Positions 11,178-23,855 of a stretch of DNA of 64,000 nt are shown here, piece after piece; the first letter of the stretch is position 1, and every line of letters begins with the position of its first letter. The notes below the pieces were generated by a model. That model worked only from the letters and a program-made list of their open reading frames with translations, ran no database searches and was not told where the DNA came from. A program made the translations under genes and the position numbers. Source of the DNA: Miscanthus floridulus (Eukaryota > Streptophyta > Magnoliopsida > Poales > Poaceae); NCBI RefSeq assembly GCF_019320115.1, contig NC_089587.1:104705158-104769157 (forward strand), written 5' to 3'.

Positions 11178-11328
11178 ATGGTGGAGCTATCCCAAACAGG
11201 CCCTATATTCCACCACACCCTGGTCTCATATTTCTTATTTATCATGTGTTAATTCTGTTGACGTAACATCCGAGTGATGCTGTTTACCTTTTGAGTTCGC
11301 TTCAGCATTAAAAACGCTCGCTACTCTC

Positions 11329-11595
11329 ATGGTCAGGCATACTCGATTTCCTTGGGCAGAAGAGGGGAAATTGATAGTGGCTGAAGGATCCAAACAGAAG
11401 CAGATGGGAAAATATGATGTATGTGAACAGCCCCAGTGGATGGAAGAAGATGGCGGAATAGAGGGTCATACTAGGTCCGCTGGAAGCACTTGTTTCCAGT
11501 TGAATGAACCACCTTCTTTGGAAGCATTCCTACACCCTGTTGAATTAGAACTTAGACTGATAGAATCTTATCTTAGTGCTAAACATGATCACTAA
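11329..11595 (+). other. Orphan ORF, possible host-gene last exon
   Basis: An 88-codon ORF. A possible splice acceptor (TTCCTTGGGCAG) lies inside it at about 11347-11358, followed by an acidic, hydrophilic segment that includes QPQWMEEDGG and ends SYLSAKHDH. Its codon usage and lack of decay differ from the nearby repeats. I do not recognise the family. No upstream exon is found, so it may be a fragment moved by a transposon or chance. Confidence 0.3.
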
Positions 11596-11605
11596 CTCAT
11601 CTTAA

Positions 11606-12033
11606 TGCTGAAAATTAATCTTAGATACTAACCAGGGTCGACAGATGCCATCTGTGCTCGTGTAGTTGATGTAGATGAACTTATTTTCACCAATATGAGA
11701 ACCAATGCTTTCTTTTAATGAAGAAAGCGATGTAGATCCAATCTGCAGCAACTGTACTTAGACATAGGTAGACTGACCTTCCTAAACCCTTCAGCGCCTT
11801 AGTGACCTGATTATGTGATTTGTTTCACGTGGGTAGGAGCCGCCAGGGACGTCTCCTCTTATTTATAGATGCGCTGTGCGCCAGGGGCCGAAACCCTAGA
11901 AGATCTAAGGGTTGCCGCCGATCACGACAGATCTTATTTAGTTAGAAATAAATGATAGGTGGATCAAAAACTTAATGCTTAATTAATCTCATAATTAAGT
12001 TTGGGATTAGCCGAAACCGATCATATCCCAACA
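11606..12033 (-). repeat. E6 3' LTR
   Basis: The minus strand starts at 12033 with TGTTGGGATATG and has a TATAAATA box at 11867-11860. The far end near 11606-11609 is approximate because no partner LTR is available. Confidence 0.6.
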
Positions 12034-14759
12034 TTCTCCCACTTGATCGAACGGCTAATGCACTTATGTAACTAATGTTCGTCTTACACTTATGTTCACA
12101 ATCAGTACTACAGCAAGACTAGACCAATGCGTCGTCAGTAGCATTAATCGTCACTGGGACTCCATTACCCATAGTTCACTGTAATACCTTGTTACAACAC
12201 TTATTACTTATTGGGAGTATATAGCCATATTATCAGGAATCAAGTTAGAGACTCTGCACTAAAACCCAAATTGATTTGCGTGCTTATCAATGGGATAAGT
12301 GTTAAGGCTCAAATAATTAAATATGCTAGCATCAGCTTAGTTCTTATTTTCTCAAGCTTAATAATTTGATTCTGGATTCTTTCTTTCACAACATTTAATC
12401 AATGTGCTTGACATCAGCATTTGATTTGTTGTTACTCAAAATAATACTGTAACTTAACTGTAGGCCTATAGCAGTATGTCAATACTCAATTTTGGGATAA
12501 TATCTCTTAAGCCACATGGCCTGTCATATTCATTCTTAAACATGCCACTAATTGAGCTCATCTTAATACTAATTATATTTGGAGCTTTCAGTGAAATTAT
12601 CCTTTTCTGCAAGAGTATGTATAATCTAACTGTGTACTTTCTTATACATACTTAAGAGAATTGACAAATGACTAATTCTTAATTCTTATAAGTGACCTGA
12701 TGATTCTTTTGGTGCATATCACTAACTTAAAATTCTTTGACACCTTCTAGTGAACCTATTCTAGATTAATAAACTAATATTTTTGTCAAGTATCCTGATG
12801 CCAAGTCTAGACTAGTATTGGCTTAGCATTCTTAAAGTTAATGACAGCCAAAGCATATGGAACATCTTCCTCTTCAACTGTTACTACCTTATTCTTAGAA
12901 TTATTTGGGATAATTAATCTTACTGCGTTGTGCAACTGCACTGTGCAAATAAACATGCGTGGCATTACTTATTCAAACTCTATCACTTAAGCATTCATTT
13001 GATATGCCTATTTGATATGCCTTTTATGATAGTCCTAGTACTCGGTTGGTCCTGTATTGGTATAAGCCAAAATCTCATAGGCTTCATCAAAATATAACAT
13101 ATTAAAAATTTGGGTGAGTAGAAAACTTTTATGTGACATTTCTATTGCCACGTAAGTCAACTTCACCCATGTAGAGTGTTAGGACAATAAGCTTTTCCAC
13201 CATTTCATATAAACATAATTCTCCACTTGATGAAATTCTAAACCATAGTAAGGTATGTTCTTAGTTTTAATCTTATAAAACTCCCTTCGAAGCCACGCAT
13301 AAAATTATAGACCCTTTTATAACATATTGTTTTGACTTCGATAGAAAACTTATTAACACCCACACTTTATATATACTTATGGACCTAAGCTCATAAAATT
13401 GCTTAGTTTAGAATAACAAAATTCCTCTTGTGATGTGACCATCTTATATATTTGTCATGGATCACAAACAGTTTATTAACAATAGAGGTTTACTTATGTG
13501 CCTAATTATCAACTAATGCTTGCTACATATATCTATTGTGGCTTACTAATCAACTCTTGAAAATCCACAATAGAAAATTAGTAGAAATTTAAATGGAGGT
13601 ATACGAATGACTTATGGCAGAAACTAAGATATTGATTTCTTCTTAAGTCATTGATACAAAAAACTAAGCTCGCATCTCTCCAAGATTTAATCTTCCTCCG
13701 TTGTGAACTCCCACTAGCTCCCACTGATTCTTGCATTCTCTAGGGACACATTCATTACATCTTAACTTAGCGAAATAGTTATAACAGCAGAAAACAGTAA
13801 TCCCTAGGACTTTGCTCCCACCTGATTTCTGTGTTCTCTAGGAACATAATCAGGGTGTCATGTGAACAGCTCATTTACTTATAATCTCATTGCTTATCCT
13901 TAGCTAGACTATACATATGTCTTGCTTAGATTTTGCCCAGTAAAACTTTTATGGTCAAATATTCATCAATTCAGCGTTGGCCAGAATGACAAACATAAGG
14001 CATATAAGTCTCAAAAACAAGCTCTATGAATTAGTCTAATCAGCAGTTGGCCAGAATAAACTAGAACAAGATACTTGATAAACATGCAAACATTAATTAG
14101 CTTTGGCCAAAAATAGTGAAAGCAAGTCATACTTCAATTAGAGACTAATGTTGGGCTTAGGGACAAAAGTTAGTATGAATTATTTATTTTTGAAGTCCCA
14201 TGCTTTAAAATCTTATTGAATAGAGCATCTCTTTCCTGATGAGACCGTCCATTATCCCCTTCGAAATGTGGCTTAATAGTAGTGACACAATTTTAACAAG
14301 GTCTCATCATCTTGATTAATGAATAATGATTAACTTAAAAATAAAACTGACATAAAGAAAACTCATATTACAGGAAATAAATCTCTTTGCCAACTAATAA
14401 GATAAATCATAATGGAATAAATTTGATGATGTGTCCATAAACTCCAAACTCAAGAACATTTGTTCAGAATACAATGGATTTATCAAAAACTAAGATAACT
14501 TATGCATCATCAAAAACTAAACTTAAATCTGATCTAATGCGAAGCTCCAAGGCTCGACTTCATATTTATTCCATCAATGGCTCCTTAGACTTTTCTCCCC
14601 TTTCTCTCCTTTCACTTATGGTTGGCAAGACCTGAGGAGAATTTAAGATATGCATTATTACACCTTAGTTAATCCACCATATGTTGGGGAAATATCTTAA
14701 ATAAAACTTATGAGACAACTTAAGTTACTTGTCTTTCAAAGCCATTCTTATACATATCA

Positions 14760-15083
14760 TCAATTTGGTAACTTGCAAAATTTGCAGACCATTGGAAACT
14801 TATCATTTTGAGCATGTTTGGTATGGTTTTCTGGCATACAACTTATAAGGCAATTTGCCATAAACTCATTGGACACATCTAATCCAAGTGCCTTCAATTC
14901 ATAAGCCATATCAAACAAGATTTTAACGCGGTTACCCAGACCATTTATCCCATCATATAGGGAATTAATTAACTTATCAAAAAGGAAAACCTTTCTAAAT
15001 TGTGCTTTTATGGAGTTGTGAAGCCCCTTAGCACTTAATCCATCGGAGTTCTTTTCATTAGAAAGAAACCTCATCATCATCAT
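14760..15083 (-). pseudogene. Copia gag fragment (UBN2-like)
   Basis: 107 codons, including KGLHNSIKAQFRKVFLFDKL and MAYELKALGLDVSNEFMANC. The pattern of a helix followed by LKALG and an acidic segment resembles the UBN2 gag region of Ty1/copia, in which a loading domain is followed by LKxL…(L/V)S(D/E)E. There is no zinc knuckle. It is the coding end of degenerate element E6. Confidence 0.55.
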
Positions 15084-16549
15084 ATATAAAACTAGTTACT
15101 TCATACCATAGTTTTTCTAAAACTACGGCATCCAAACAGGCACTATATTATGATAGCCAATAAACTTTAGCAATAACAAATTTGCCCTTTAAAACAATAA
15201 AGCGCCAAAAAAATCGTAAGATGCAAATATGAACATATTAGGAAGCAAGTGAAAATAAAAAGCATGCATTCCACCAGTGAGAAGTAAACTATCTTAATGT
15301 GGAAAACTTAACTATGCCCTGAATATCTTGCCTGCATTCTTCTTCTTCTTTTTTTTTGAGAAGCAAATACATTGATAGCACAAAAAAAAGGTGTGATGTT
15401 GCATTTGATGTGTATGGTACCTGGACCAGGAGGATTCTGATTTGGAATCACTTGAGCATTTCCAGGGTTCTGTTGGGTCTTTGTCTGGCTTTCCATGGAT
15501 AGCATTTTCAGAGAAATCTTCCGCAAATAATCAGACTGAGTGATACAAAACAAAAGGATTTAAGTTGTGGTTTTTGCATTAATACAATTTACATGTGCAA
15601 GTTGCATGGGCCCATGATATTTTGATACCACGCCTCCTAAATATGATTAGCAGAGTATCCATGCATTGCCCCATCATGTATTTTACCATGATAAAAAGAT
15701 CTATAAGCATCTAAAATTTACCTAAAAGCCTTTAAGATTGTCAGTAGATCAAATGTCCATATCATTGACCCACCCCATGACTAAACATTCTGACTCTGTA
15801 CGGGAGCGTACTAGAGTTAGGTTAAATGTACCTGGTTGGTGGCTGCAGTATAGATTTTCTCTTCAAATCGCACGGCAATTTTGTGAAGCTCAGTCAGTCC
15901 TTCTGGTATTGATACTGGCAGGTGCTTCTTCAGAGTCTCCATTCTATACATATATAATGCAAGAAGGGATATATTGAGAGATACACTGATAAATGTGTTT
16001 GATTACCATTTAATTAGTCCAGTAAACCAGAAGCCCCAGTACATGTACAAAAATAATAGTTCACTAGTGGAAACAGTGGGCATGGAATTTGTGGACCGCT
16101 AATGCACATACATATTTTTGAACCGAACGAACAACTAGGGTAAAAATGGACACATTCAAGTGGCAACTAGGGTAAAATTTAAGTGCTGGCAAGGGTAAAA
16201 TGGACACATTCCATCGGCAGGCATATACATGACTTAATAATTAGTTGGCAGAAAAAGACTTGGGTCATACCGCATAACCAATGCTAAAAGGTCCTACACA
16301 AGATGAGGGTCTAAGAAGAATATGGTTTTACCCTTTCTTATTTTGCAAGGAGGTTGACAAATTGGAGAAAGTCAGCAGCCTACCGCTACGCCATGCCTAC
16401 CCTCCACTAGGGGATAGAGAAGTGTTTGGAAAGAAAAAAACAATCACATTATGAGTTGTCGCATTCTACACCCATACTCAAACTGAAATGTTGCCATATG
16501 CAGTTGCATATGTTTCTATGTGTGTTTATTGTGCAAAGATGGCTTTATA

Positions 16550-17099
16550 CAACAACAACAACAACAACAACAACAAAGCATTTAAGTCCCAAACAAGTTG
16601 GGGTAGGCTAGAGTTAAAACCCAGCAGAAGCAATCAAGGTTCAGGCACATGAATAGCTATCTTCCAAGCACTCCTATCTAAGGGTAAGTCTTTGGGTATA
16701 TTCCATCCTTTCAAGTCTCATTTTATTGCCTTTACCCAAGTCAACTTCGGTCTTCCTCTGCCTCTCTTCATGTTACTATCCTGGCCTAGGATTCCACTAC
16801 GCACCGGTGCCTCTAGAGGTCTCCATTGGACATGTCCAAACCATCTCAACCGGTGTTGGACAAGCTTCTCTTCAATTGGTGCTACCCCTAATCTATCACG
16901 TATATCATCGTTCCGAACACGATCCCTTCTTGTATGACCACAAATCCAACGCAACATACGCATTTCCGTGACACTTATCTGTTGAACATGTCGTCTTTTC
17001 GTAGGCCAACATTCTACACCATACAACATAGCAGGTCTAATCGCCGTCCTATAAAACTTGCCTTTTAGCTTCTGTGGTACCCTTTTGTCACCATACAAC
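16550..17099 (-). mobile_element. RTE-type LINE, 5'-truncated, in MED15-like intron 1
   Basis: A 15-base target duplication AAAGATGGCTTTATA flanks it (16535-16549 and 17100-17114). The minus strand codes the C-terminal end of a plant RTE reverse transcriptase ORF, with LYGVECWPTKRRHVQ, MRMLRWICGHTRRDR, HRLRWFGHVQ and RGRGRPKLTW, then a short 3' UTR and a (TTG)n tail at 16551-16575. Such ends are typical of grass RTE LINEs. Only the last part was copied, as is usual for target-primed reverse transcription. Confidence 0.92.
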
Positions 17100-17229
17100 A
17101 AAGATGGCTTTATAAAGATTTTTTTTTGAATCTTATAGCAAGCAAACAGGTAGTCAAGTAGTTTCTGCTGATAATTTTGATGATTAAATTTGGGTTAAAT
17201 AAAGATATATAATCTTAGAAAGTATGATG

Positions 17230-17420
17230 TATTGGATTGGATGGCATTAATGCGACTATATAGATCCATATGTCACGAACAAACACGACTGTATGGATCA
17301 TATGTCACGAACAAACGAGTAGGTGATTCGTGGGTAAACAAACAAGAGAAAGGTAGACGAATTGTTAGGTCCAAGTGTGAATTGTTAGGTCCAAGTGCAA
17401 GCATGGTTCAGCAGGTCTAA
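17230..17420. repeat. Short imperfect tandem repeats
   Basis: ATATGTCACGAACAAAC occurs twice within 17270-17315, and GAATTGTTAGGTCCAAGTG twice within 17359-17398. No function is apparent. They lie in intron 1 of the MED15-like gene. Confidence 0.6.
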
Positions 17421-17788
17421 GTGCATGGATGCATCAGCAAACCCTACCCAGCAAGCATGATATTGTCTATCTAATCTAAATAAAGTAAAGAGGGAAGCAG
17501 GTGTACACGGATCAAATCGTTCAAATCGTAAAAGAAGCGACATTGATCCGCCACGGCGGAAGGAAAAGATTGTAGTTGTTTGACAATTCCCATTAGGGGG
17601 AGGAGGGAGGGAAGGAAGATGGAGAGGACGTACATCTTAATGACAATCCTATGGCATGCCTCGGGCTGAAGCTGGGTGCGCCAGTTGCTTCCGGCGGGGG
17701 CAGCCACGTTAGGGTCGACGCCGCCGCCGGCAGTGACGGCGGCAGGGTCGATGCCCTGCGTGGGGTGCTAGTTGGTGGCGCCGTCCAT

Positions 17789-17885
17789 GGTTTTCTGCCC
17801 TAGGGACTTGGGCGCCTCTCTTGCTCTTTCTAATTTGTTTGCTGGCTTCGATCGATCTGCTGGGCGACGATGGAGGGAGCACTTT
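17789..17885 (-). other. 5' UTR of MED15-like gene, proximal part
   Basis: Minus strand sequence directly upstream of the ATG (AGAAAACCATGG context). It stops at the LTR of element B. ACTTT at 17881-17885 is the target duplication, and the UTR resumes at 37554. Confidence 0.7.
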
Positions 17886-19065
17886 TGAAACAACCTGATT
17901 TCCACGAAGGGAAATCCATAGAGTTGAAGTGTAATAACACCGTTGTAGATCATATTACCCAAATTCCAGTCAAATACCATGTCCATACTACGATAATATC
18001 AGAGTACAAATAGTGCGTAATTACATAATATATTACATTACCACATTGGCGAAATCATAAGTAGCATTCATTCAGAACAGCTTGAAGATAAGATCGCCAA
18101 ACTCGAGCGTAGGCACAAACCCCTCAACCGTCAAACTCCTCAGAGCTATACTCCTCAGCAGAACCTGTGTGCCAAAATTTATCAGTACGATTTGTACTGG
18201 CCACTCCCACCCTATGAGCATTGCTTTGTGGAAATTGGATGCAGGTTGGATATAATCAAAAGGAATCTATAAGGCTAGGGTTTCCTATGCAATAGCATAT
18301 CAAGTATATAATAATAGTTGGTCCAGTTTTAACACCATTTCCACACCCATTCCACCCCATTTCCATCTAGAGCCAGGTTTCGATCCTGGGATCGATATAC
18401 CACCATCTCCACACCATCACCATACCATCGCTCAGTCAATAGGCCAACTCCCTCTCGGCACTGTCTCAAGGCCCGTAGCCCCTGGCTACGACCGACACTC
18501 TCTCACGGGGGAAGAAGAGAAAGACTCATCTCACTATCTAGTTTAAGCGAAACCCAGGAAAGGTCCATAGCCGACAAGTTGGCACATGTATCGATCGATC
18601 AACCATACACTCTGCAGAGATTTTACATAACCACAAGATTCGCCTTCCTCGCTGACCGTCATTAACTGGGCTGATTCCGGCCGCTTGCTAGCCTAGGATA
18701 ATGCCACCCTACCATTCAGCCTTGGTACACCCCAAGTCTAGTCTGGGGTGGCTGAAATTGTGAGTCATGAGCTGGGTCCACAAGGTCTCCATGAAGTCTC
18801 AGAAGGGTGTGCGGGAATCCTCCACGCCCCATACCTCCTTACACTATCCGCTGTCAACCTAGCAGTAGTGGCAATATCCTACCAAGTAGTTTGGTCGTCC
18901 CGCACCATATAGGTCGAGTGGTACGTAAGGCTTCTCGGTGAATCTGAGTACTAGTAAGTTTTTAGGGATGACCAAGCTAGAATGTCTTCATCAGGGTTTC
19001 CATTTACCGTGCCACCACAGTACCTCCACCCTGGGCTCCTCCCATCACAGGTTCGCACCTGGGGC
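17886..19065 (-). repeat. B 3' LTR, outer segment
   Basis: Matches 33184-34360 of the 5' LTR almost base for base, including AAATCCATAGAGTTGAAGTG and CATCACAGGTTCGCACCTGG. It breaks at 19065, where element A is inserted. Confidence 0.9.
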
Positions 19066-22000
19066 TATAACAGAACCGCCCAATTTATACAAGATCAAGT
19101 ACGACTGTCCCCGCGAACACGTTGACATGCGCATACTTTCACTCATATAAACCCAGTAGTCCGCCGAGTGTCCCGAAAGACCTTGGTAAATCAATATCAC
19201 AACCAAGATCGCGGGATTAAGCAAATACACATCACATACATAGGGTTGCAGCGGAAATAATATTACAAGTTTGGGTTTCAAAACCGATTAGTGAAAACAA
19301 CATAGCTTTCAAAAGATTTCATTAATATATGTTCCAAATACATTGCTAGCATAAGTGACATCATCCGATAAAAGCATATAGGTGAGAAGTAAGTATAGAA
19401 TCACCGAGCCACCGGCGGTTAGCCACCATCTTCAATAGGCCGAGAACTCCACCTGCAACATGGTGGGATAAACCCTGAGTACTCGAATGTACTCAGCCAG
19501 ACTTACCCGTCGTAAACCAGAAATAAAGTGACACCAAGGATTATGCAAGGCTTTATTTGATGGAGCTGAGCTGACAACCTTTTTGCATAAAAGCTTGAGT
19601 AATCATTAGTATTATCCGCCTATACTAGCAGCGACTTTTAGCCATTACCTACCATCTATATTAGCACATATACTAATCAATCACTTAATTAAGTTGCAAA
19701 CAATAATAACCATATCAGGTAATTCATGGCTCATTATCATAATCATCATCATCATCATTTAACCATATCATTAAATTTAGTGAGTCTACGTTGCCGCTGC
19801 TCAGTCAAGTTCTCACTATCCGGGAGAGATGGCGATTCGAATCGATTCCTATCCAGCTGGAGGGGTATTCCTAACACTCACCCAATCCACCTGATCAAGG
19901 GTTTCCTCGGGTCACCTTTGGTACATCTCAGGAATCGCGGCTCCGAGCAGCGCCGCACCCTCAGGGAGTCCACTCTGCCAGGTGGTCAATCTCACCAAGG
20001 ACTTACGCCAATAGCTCCCCGCACCTCCTTGCTACCGCTAGGGTGCGCACTTTCACTTCTCGGTCTTCCGGCCTGAGTTGAGCTACTCGGCTTCGCGGTT
20101 GGAATGAGTTATCCGGCCAACTAAGTGATAGGCATGCGTTCAACATGACATGAGGACGTACAGCAAATCGGTCCTTAAACGACACAGACGGGGATAGATT
20201 CACACCCAAGACCTCCATGCCTTGTTGCTGCACTACCATCATCCCGTCCGGTCTCTTTTCATTATTAACACATGGTTCTTTTCCATGATATCAATTATAG
20301 CCAACCATGACCGGAGCTCATCCTACATCTCGCAGGTGATAGGAAATCACCCGACTTCTACCGGTCTAAGCATAGCTAAGCATCATTCGATCCTACACTT
20401 AATTAGGGTTCATAGGATTTTATCTGGACAAGGTAAGGATATAATGCAACAATTGGTTTCAAGCAATTCCTATACTTAATGCATCATCAATAATAAAAGA
20501 TACTCAAGATCTTTGTAAAAACATGGGAGGCTTAGAATGCTCCGGGGCTTGCCTGGGATCCGACACAAGTCAGTTCAGTTAGGTTGCACCGTCCTGGTGA
20601 CATTTCAGGTCCTAGCACTTGCTTAGTCCTTCCATCTTCAGGATAGATCTATCAAACGCTGTCTTCGGGTTTGGCTCCAACATCTCATCCTTCATGTGGT
20701 TCATCTAGCGCACCTAGATGAGATGCAAGATGCAAGTGTATGAATACATGGAAGTGCAATAGACAATGCATCGCATGCAGTAAGTAAGACAAGCACAAGG
20801 TTACATTAACATGCACAAGCACTTCACATTGTCTACTTTAAATATCGCACAATTTATCATCCCACGATAGTAAAGAAGATGACAACACCAAGCATGACAC
20901 AAATTTCCCAAGATCTTAGGTACTCTAACTCAATCATCACCAAAGGTATGAGCCACACTTAGCAATATACAAGCAAACAACTAAAATTGGAATCTGTCAA
21001 TTTCTGGACATGCAAACAGCAGCTACAAGATTTAGCTATAACTGGAGTTACACAAATCCAAATGACTTGCAAGAAGACATTATGGAAATATTATGAAATT
21101 TTCTACAATTCATATTTAAACCTATCAGCATGATTCCAAAGTTAACAAGGTTAAACAGGCACATTTATCAAGGCTGGTCCAGAAATTCTAGAAAGCTACA
21201 ATTTCTGAAGACCAACTTAGAACAGTCATAACTCACAAACTACTTGGCCACATGCCATGAAAATTTAACACAAGCTAGTTAGGTGAGTTATCTACAACTT
21301 TCTTATTATCATCTTAAGATGATTCTACAGTTAGAAGGGTCAATTAATCCAATAATTGCATCGCTGTCCAAAACATAGTTAGAAACTGACATGCCACTTT
21401 AAACAACTATAAATGGAGTTATACAGGTCCAATAAATGTGGTTCTAGACTTTTGAGAAAGCTTATCAAATTCTAAACAACTTTGTTGTAAACACCTAAAG
21501 CAAATTCTACTATTAAGAAGGCCCCACAATACCAACAAGGTAACCCTGTCAGAGTTTGGGCAGAAACAGCCACTGATATTTAAGCAAGTATAACTCAAGA
21601 TCTACTTAACCAAAAATCATGATATTTAGCTTTTTGAAAAGCTTAATAAAAGTACTACAACTCATGTATTATCACAAAGTCATGATTCATCACCTAACTA
21701 GGCCAATTAATTTAATCTTGCAGGCCTATTCAGAATAGGGGTAAGGCAATACAGGCAATTTGTTATTTTTATAGATCTTAAACTATCAAGCCTAAAATAC
21801 TGAAATTTTTACCAGACATCACTAATCACATCAGTAACACTCCATAAAAATTTCACATTTATTTGAGTAAAATAACTGCAGTTATAAAAAAGACAAGACA
21901 TGACTAGCATTAAGAACCTAACTGCCTAAATCTATTTTTACAGCTAAACCTTTAAACTAAAATATGTAATATTATAGATCTAGTGCACAGAGAATTTCAC

Positions 22001-23836
22001 AAGGATTCCAAAAATTCCTCATTTACTATTTTACAATTTTTCTACAAATTACTACGAATTTTCAAAGTGGAGCATTCAAATCTGTAAAAACCAGAGAAAA
22101 AGGGATTGAAATCTTGCATCGGGGTCCCTGCGGAAAACACAAATTAAACACGAACAAATTGATCCTTTTTGGCACTGTTCACTGGAGTCACTAGTTCTTC
22201 ACAAAACCCCCTGGAAAAGCTTCTATTCACGCGCGTGGTCCTTCTCTCTTTCTTCTTCACGGAGTCTCAGCAGAGCACGGCAGCGGAGGTCGTCGGCCGG
22301 CCGGTGAGGTTGCCGTCGACGGCGAGGAAGAGGTGCGGGAGCAGGTTGGAGGCTGGACGCACCTACACGTGGCCCATGCCCCGGCCAGCCATGGCTGGCT
22401 TTGACCTGGCCACAGCGCTGCTCGCCAGCCACGACGGCGGCCGGCTGGAGGTCAGCTCCGGTCTTCGCTGTGGCCAGGGAAACGGCGTGCCAAGGTGGAG
22501 AAGGGAGAAGGGAGCGACGGGTGGAGCGAGCAGCAAAGCATGGCGCCGCAGAGGGGCCAGGCGGTGGTTGGGAGAAGCTCTGCCAGGAGCCGGCCATGGC
22601 GGCGTCCGCGCGTAGCCAGGAGAGGGGGCGAGAGAGGGGACCGAGAGAGAGGGCAGGGAGTGAGCGGGGGACAGAGGAGCTCGGGCGCGCGGTTATGGAG
22701 GAGCAGGAGCGCGACAGTGGCAGGGCACACAGCAGCGGCGCACGGCAATGGTGGAGGCGAGCTCCCGCATGGCTGCCACGCACTGGACACGGGCCGCCCT
22801 TTGAGGAATTCTACCGAGCACGTGGCGGGCGACGGCGTGGTCGACGTGGGGAGTCAATTAGGGCTGCTTCCAGGCTGAATTTAGCAATGGGCCCAAAATG
22901 AAGTTTGCTCACCTTGGTCAGCTCTACATTTCTTATTAAGGGTGCCAGGTCATTTGAGCTATGGATTAGTAGGTAATTAAGCTACAAACTGCTAGTGTCA
23001 ACACATTGATAACGGTCACGGAAATTCACTTTCGGAGGTCAAAACTCAGTCAAACTCAGTGCAACTTTTTGTATGCTCTTCCCCATAATATAACCTTCAA
23101 CTTTTATTTTTGGACCAACTCAAGTTGCTTAGCAAAATTTGGAGAACGCGGAATGTCAATGTCGATGTCAGTGAATTCCAGACTGCAAACACTGTCGGGC
23201 TGATTTCAGCTTTTTCTCTTATACTTTGAGCACTGTTTTGATCTATTTCGAAGCTAAATCATGACTTGGTCCTTTAACAAAGTTTGTTATACTCAAACTT
23301 TTCTTCAACTTTCATTTTTGGTCAAACCTCATATCTGGTCCAGAAGTCAACTTTATTTCTCGGTCAACGCAAAGTCCTTTCTGCTACAAAATATAGGGTT
23401 TCCATTATTTTCGGATATTTTCTCCACCTTCGCTCAACACAAACCCTTCATAACTTTTGTTGTAGAGTTCAATTAGAGTTGTTTGAGCAAGGTTACAAGG
23501 TTTGGTTGACTTCATATGTTTCCATTCACTTGATAAAGCAATTCATGCAAAGATATGACTTATCATTTCATGTGACTTTTTGATTCCAAACTTCATAAAA
23601 CTTTTCCATGGGTCTAGATGGATGCATGTGGATGTAATGTACATGAAAGAAGCATGTTTAGCATTACTCTTGAATAATCTTAACAAGGGTCCATATGTAA
23701 GCAAATGCGCGTGGCCCAAGTTTAAGTTGGAGCGCCATCATGTAGATTTGATCTTGACACCTACATTACCACTCGACATGTCATGTTTGAGTTTAAACCC
23801 ATTGCTTAACTGGTGATAAACACCTGGGGTGTTATA
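19066..23836 (-). repeat. A 3' LTR, 4771 bp
   Basis: The first 1209 bases on the minus strand (23836-22628) are nearly identical to 26841-25632. It has a GC-rich block (about 22230-22900) flanked by AT-rich sequence. ORFs in the GC-rich block appear on both strands with composition-driven residues (Arg, Gly, Ala, Ser), and I do not call them genes. A (ATC)n run lies at about 19737-19760. Confidence 0.85.
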
Positions 23837-23855
23837 GCCCTCCCCCCTTAAAGGA
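23837..23855 (-). other. A polypurine tract
   Basis: On the minus strand, CCTTTAAGGGGGGAGGG precedes the LTR start. It is preceded by CTCGGGACGCGATT, a common end of gypsy internal regions. Confidence 0.85.

Larger units (their letters stand above)
11606..15083 (-). mobile_element. E6: degenerate Ty1/copia element, 5'-truncated
   Basis: On the minus strand a gag-like fragment (14760-15083) is followed by about 2.7 kb of AT-rich sequence without ORFs, then a purine tract CAAGTGGGAGAA at about 12034-12048 and an LTR starting TGTTGGGATATGATCGG. The AAGTGGGAGAATGTTGGG junction is typical of copia elements outside the Sirevirus group. No second LTR was found to the right. The long ORF-free middle (12049-14759) holds no recognisable pol. 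Confidence 0.65.
15421..17788 (-). pseudogene. MED15: MED15-like gene, first three coding exons (KIX domain)
   Basis: Three exons with clean splice sites: 17788-17634 (donor GTACGT), 15943-15832 (acceptor TATAG, donor GTACAT) and 15535-15421 (acceptor CTCAG, donor GTACCA). The phases agree throughout. The product includes SNWRTQLQPEACHRIV, TLKKHLPVSIPEGLTELHKI, RFEEKIYTAAT and SDYLRKISLKMLSMESQTK, the N-terminal KIX region of plant MED15, a Mediator tail subunit that binds activator domains in the nucleus. Codon 7 is TAG where the family has Trp, next to a CGC-to-CAC change, both G-to-A. Later exons are not seen: copia element E6 lies downstream. The nonsense codon and element B in the 5' UTR make it a pseudogene. 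Confidence 0.85.

Noticed and set aside
22169..22901. ORFs of 112-186 codons on both strands
   Set aside because: They lie in the GC-rich block of the element A LTR, overlap on both strands and are rich in Arg, Ala, Ser and Gly as expected from base composition. No domain is visible.
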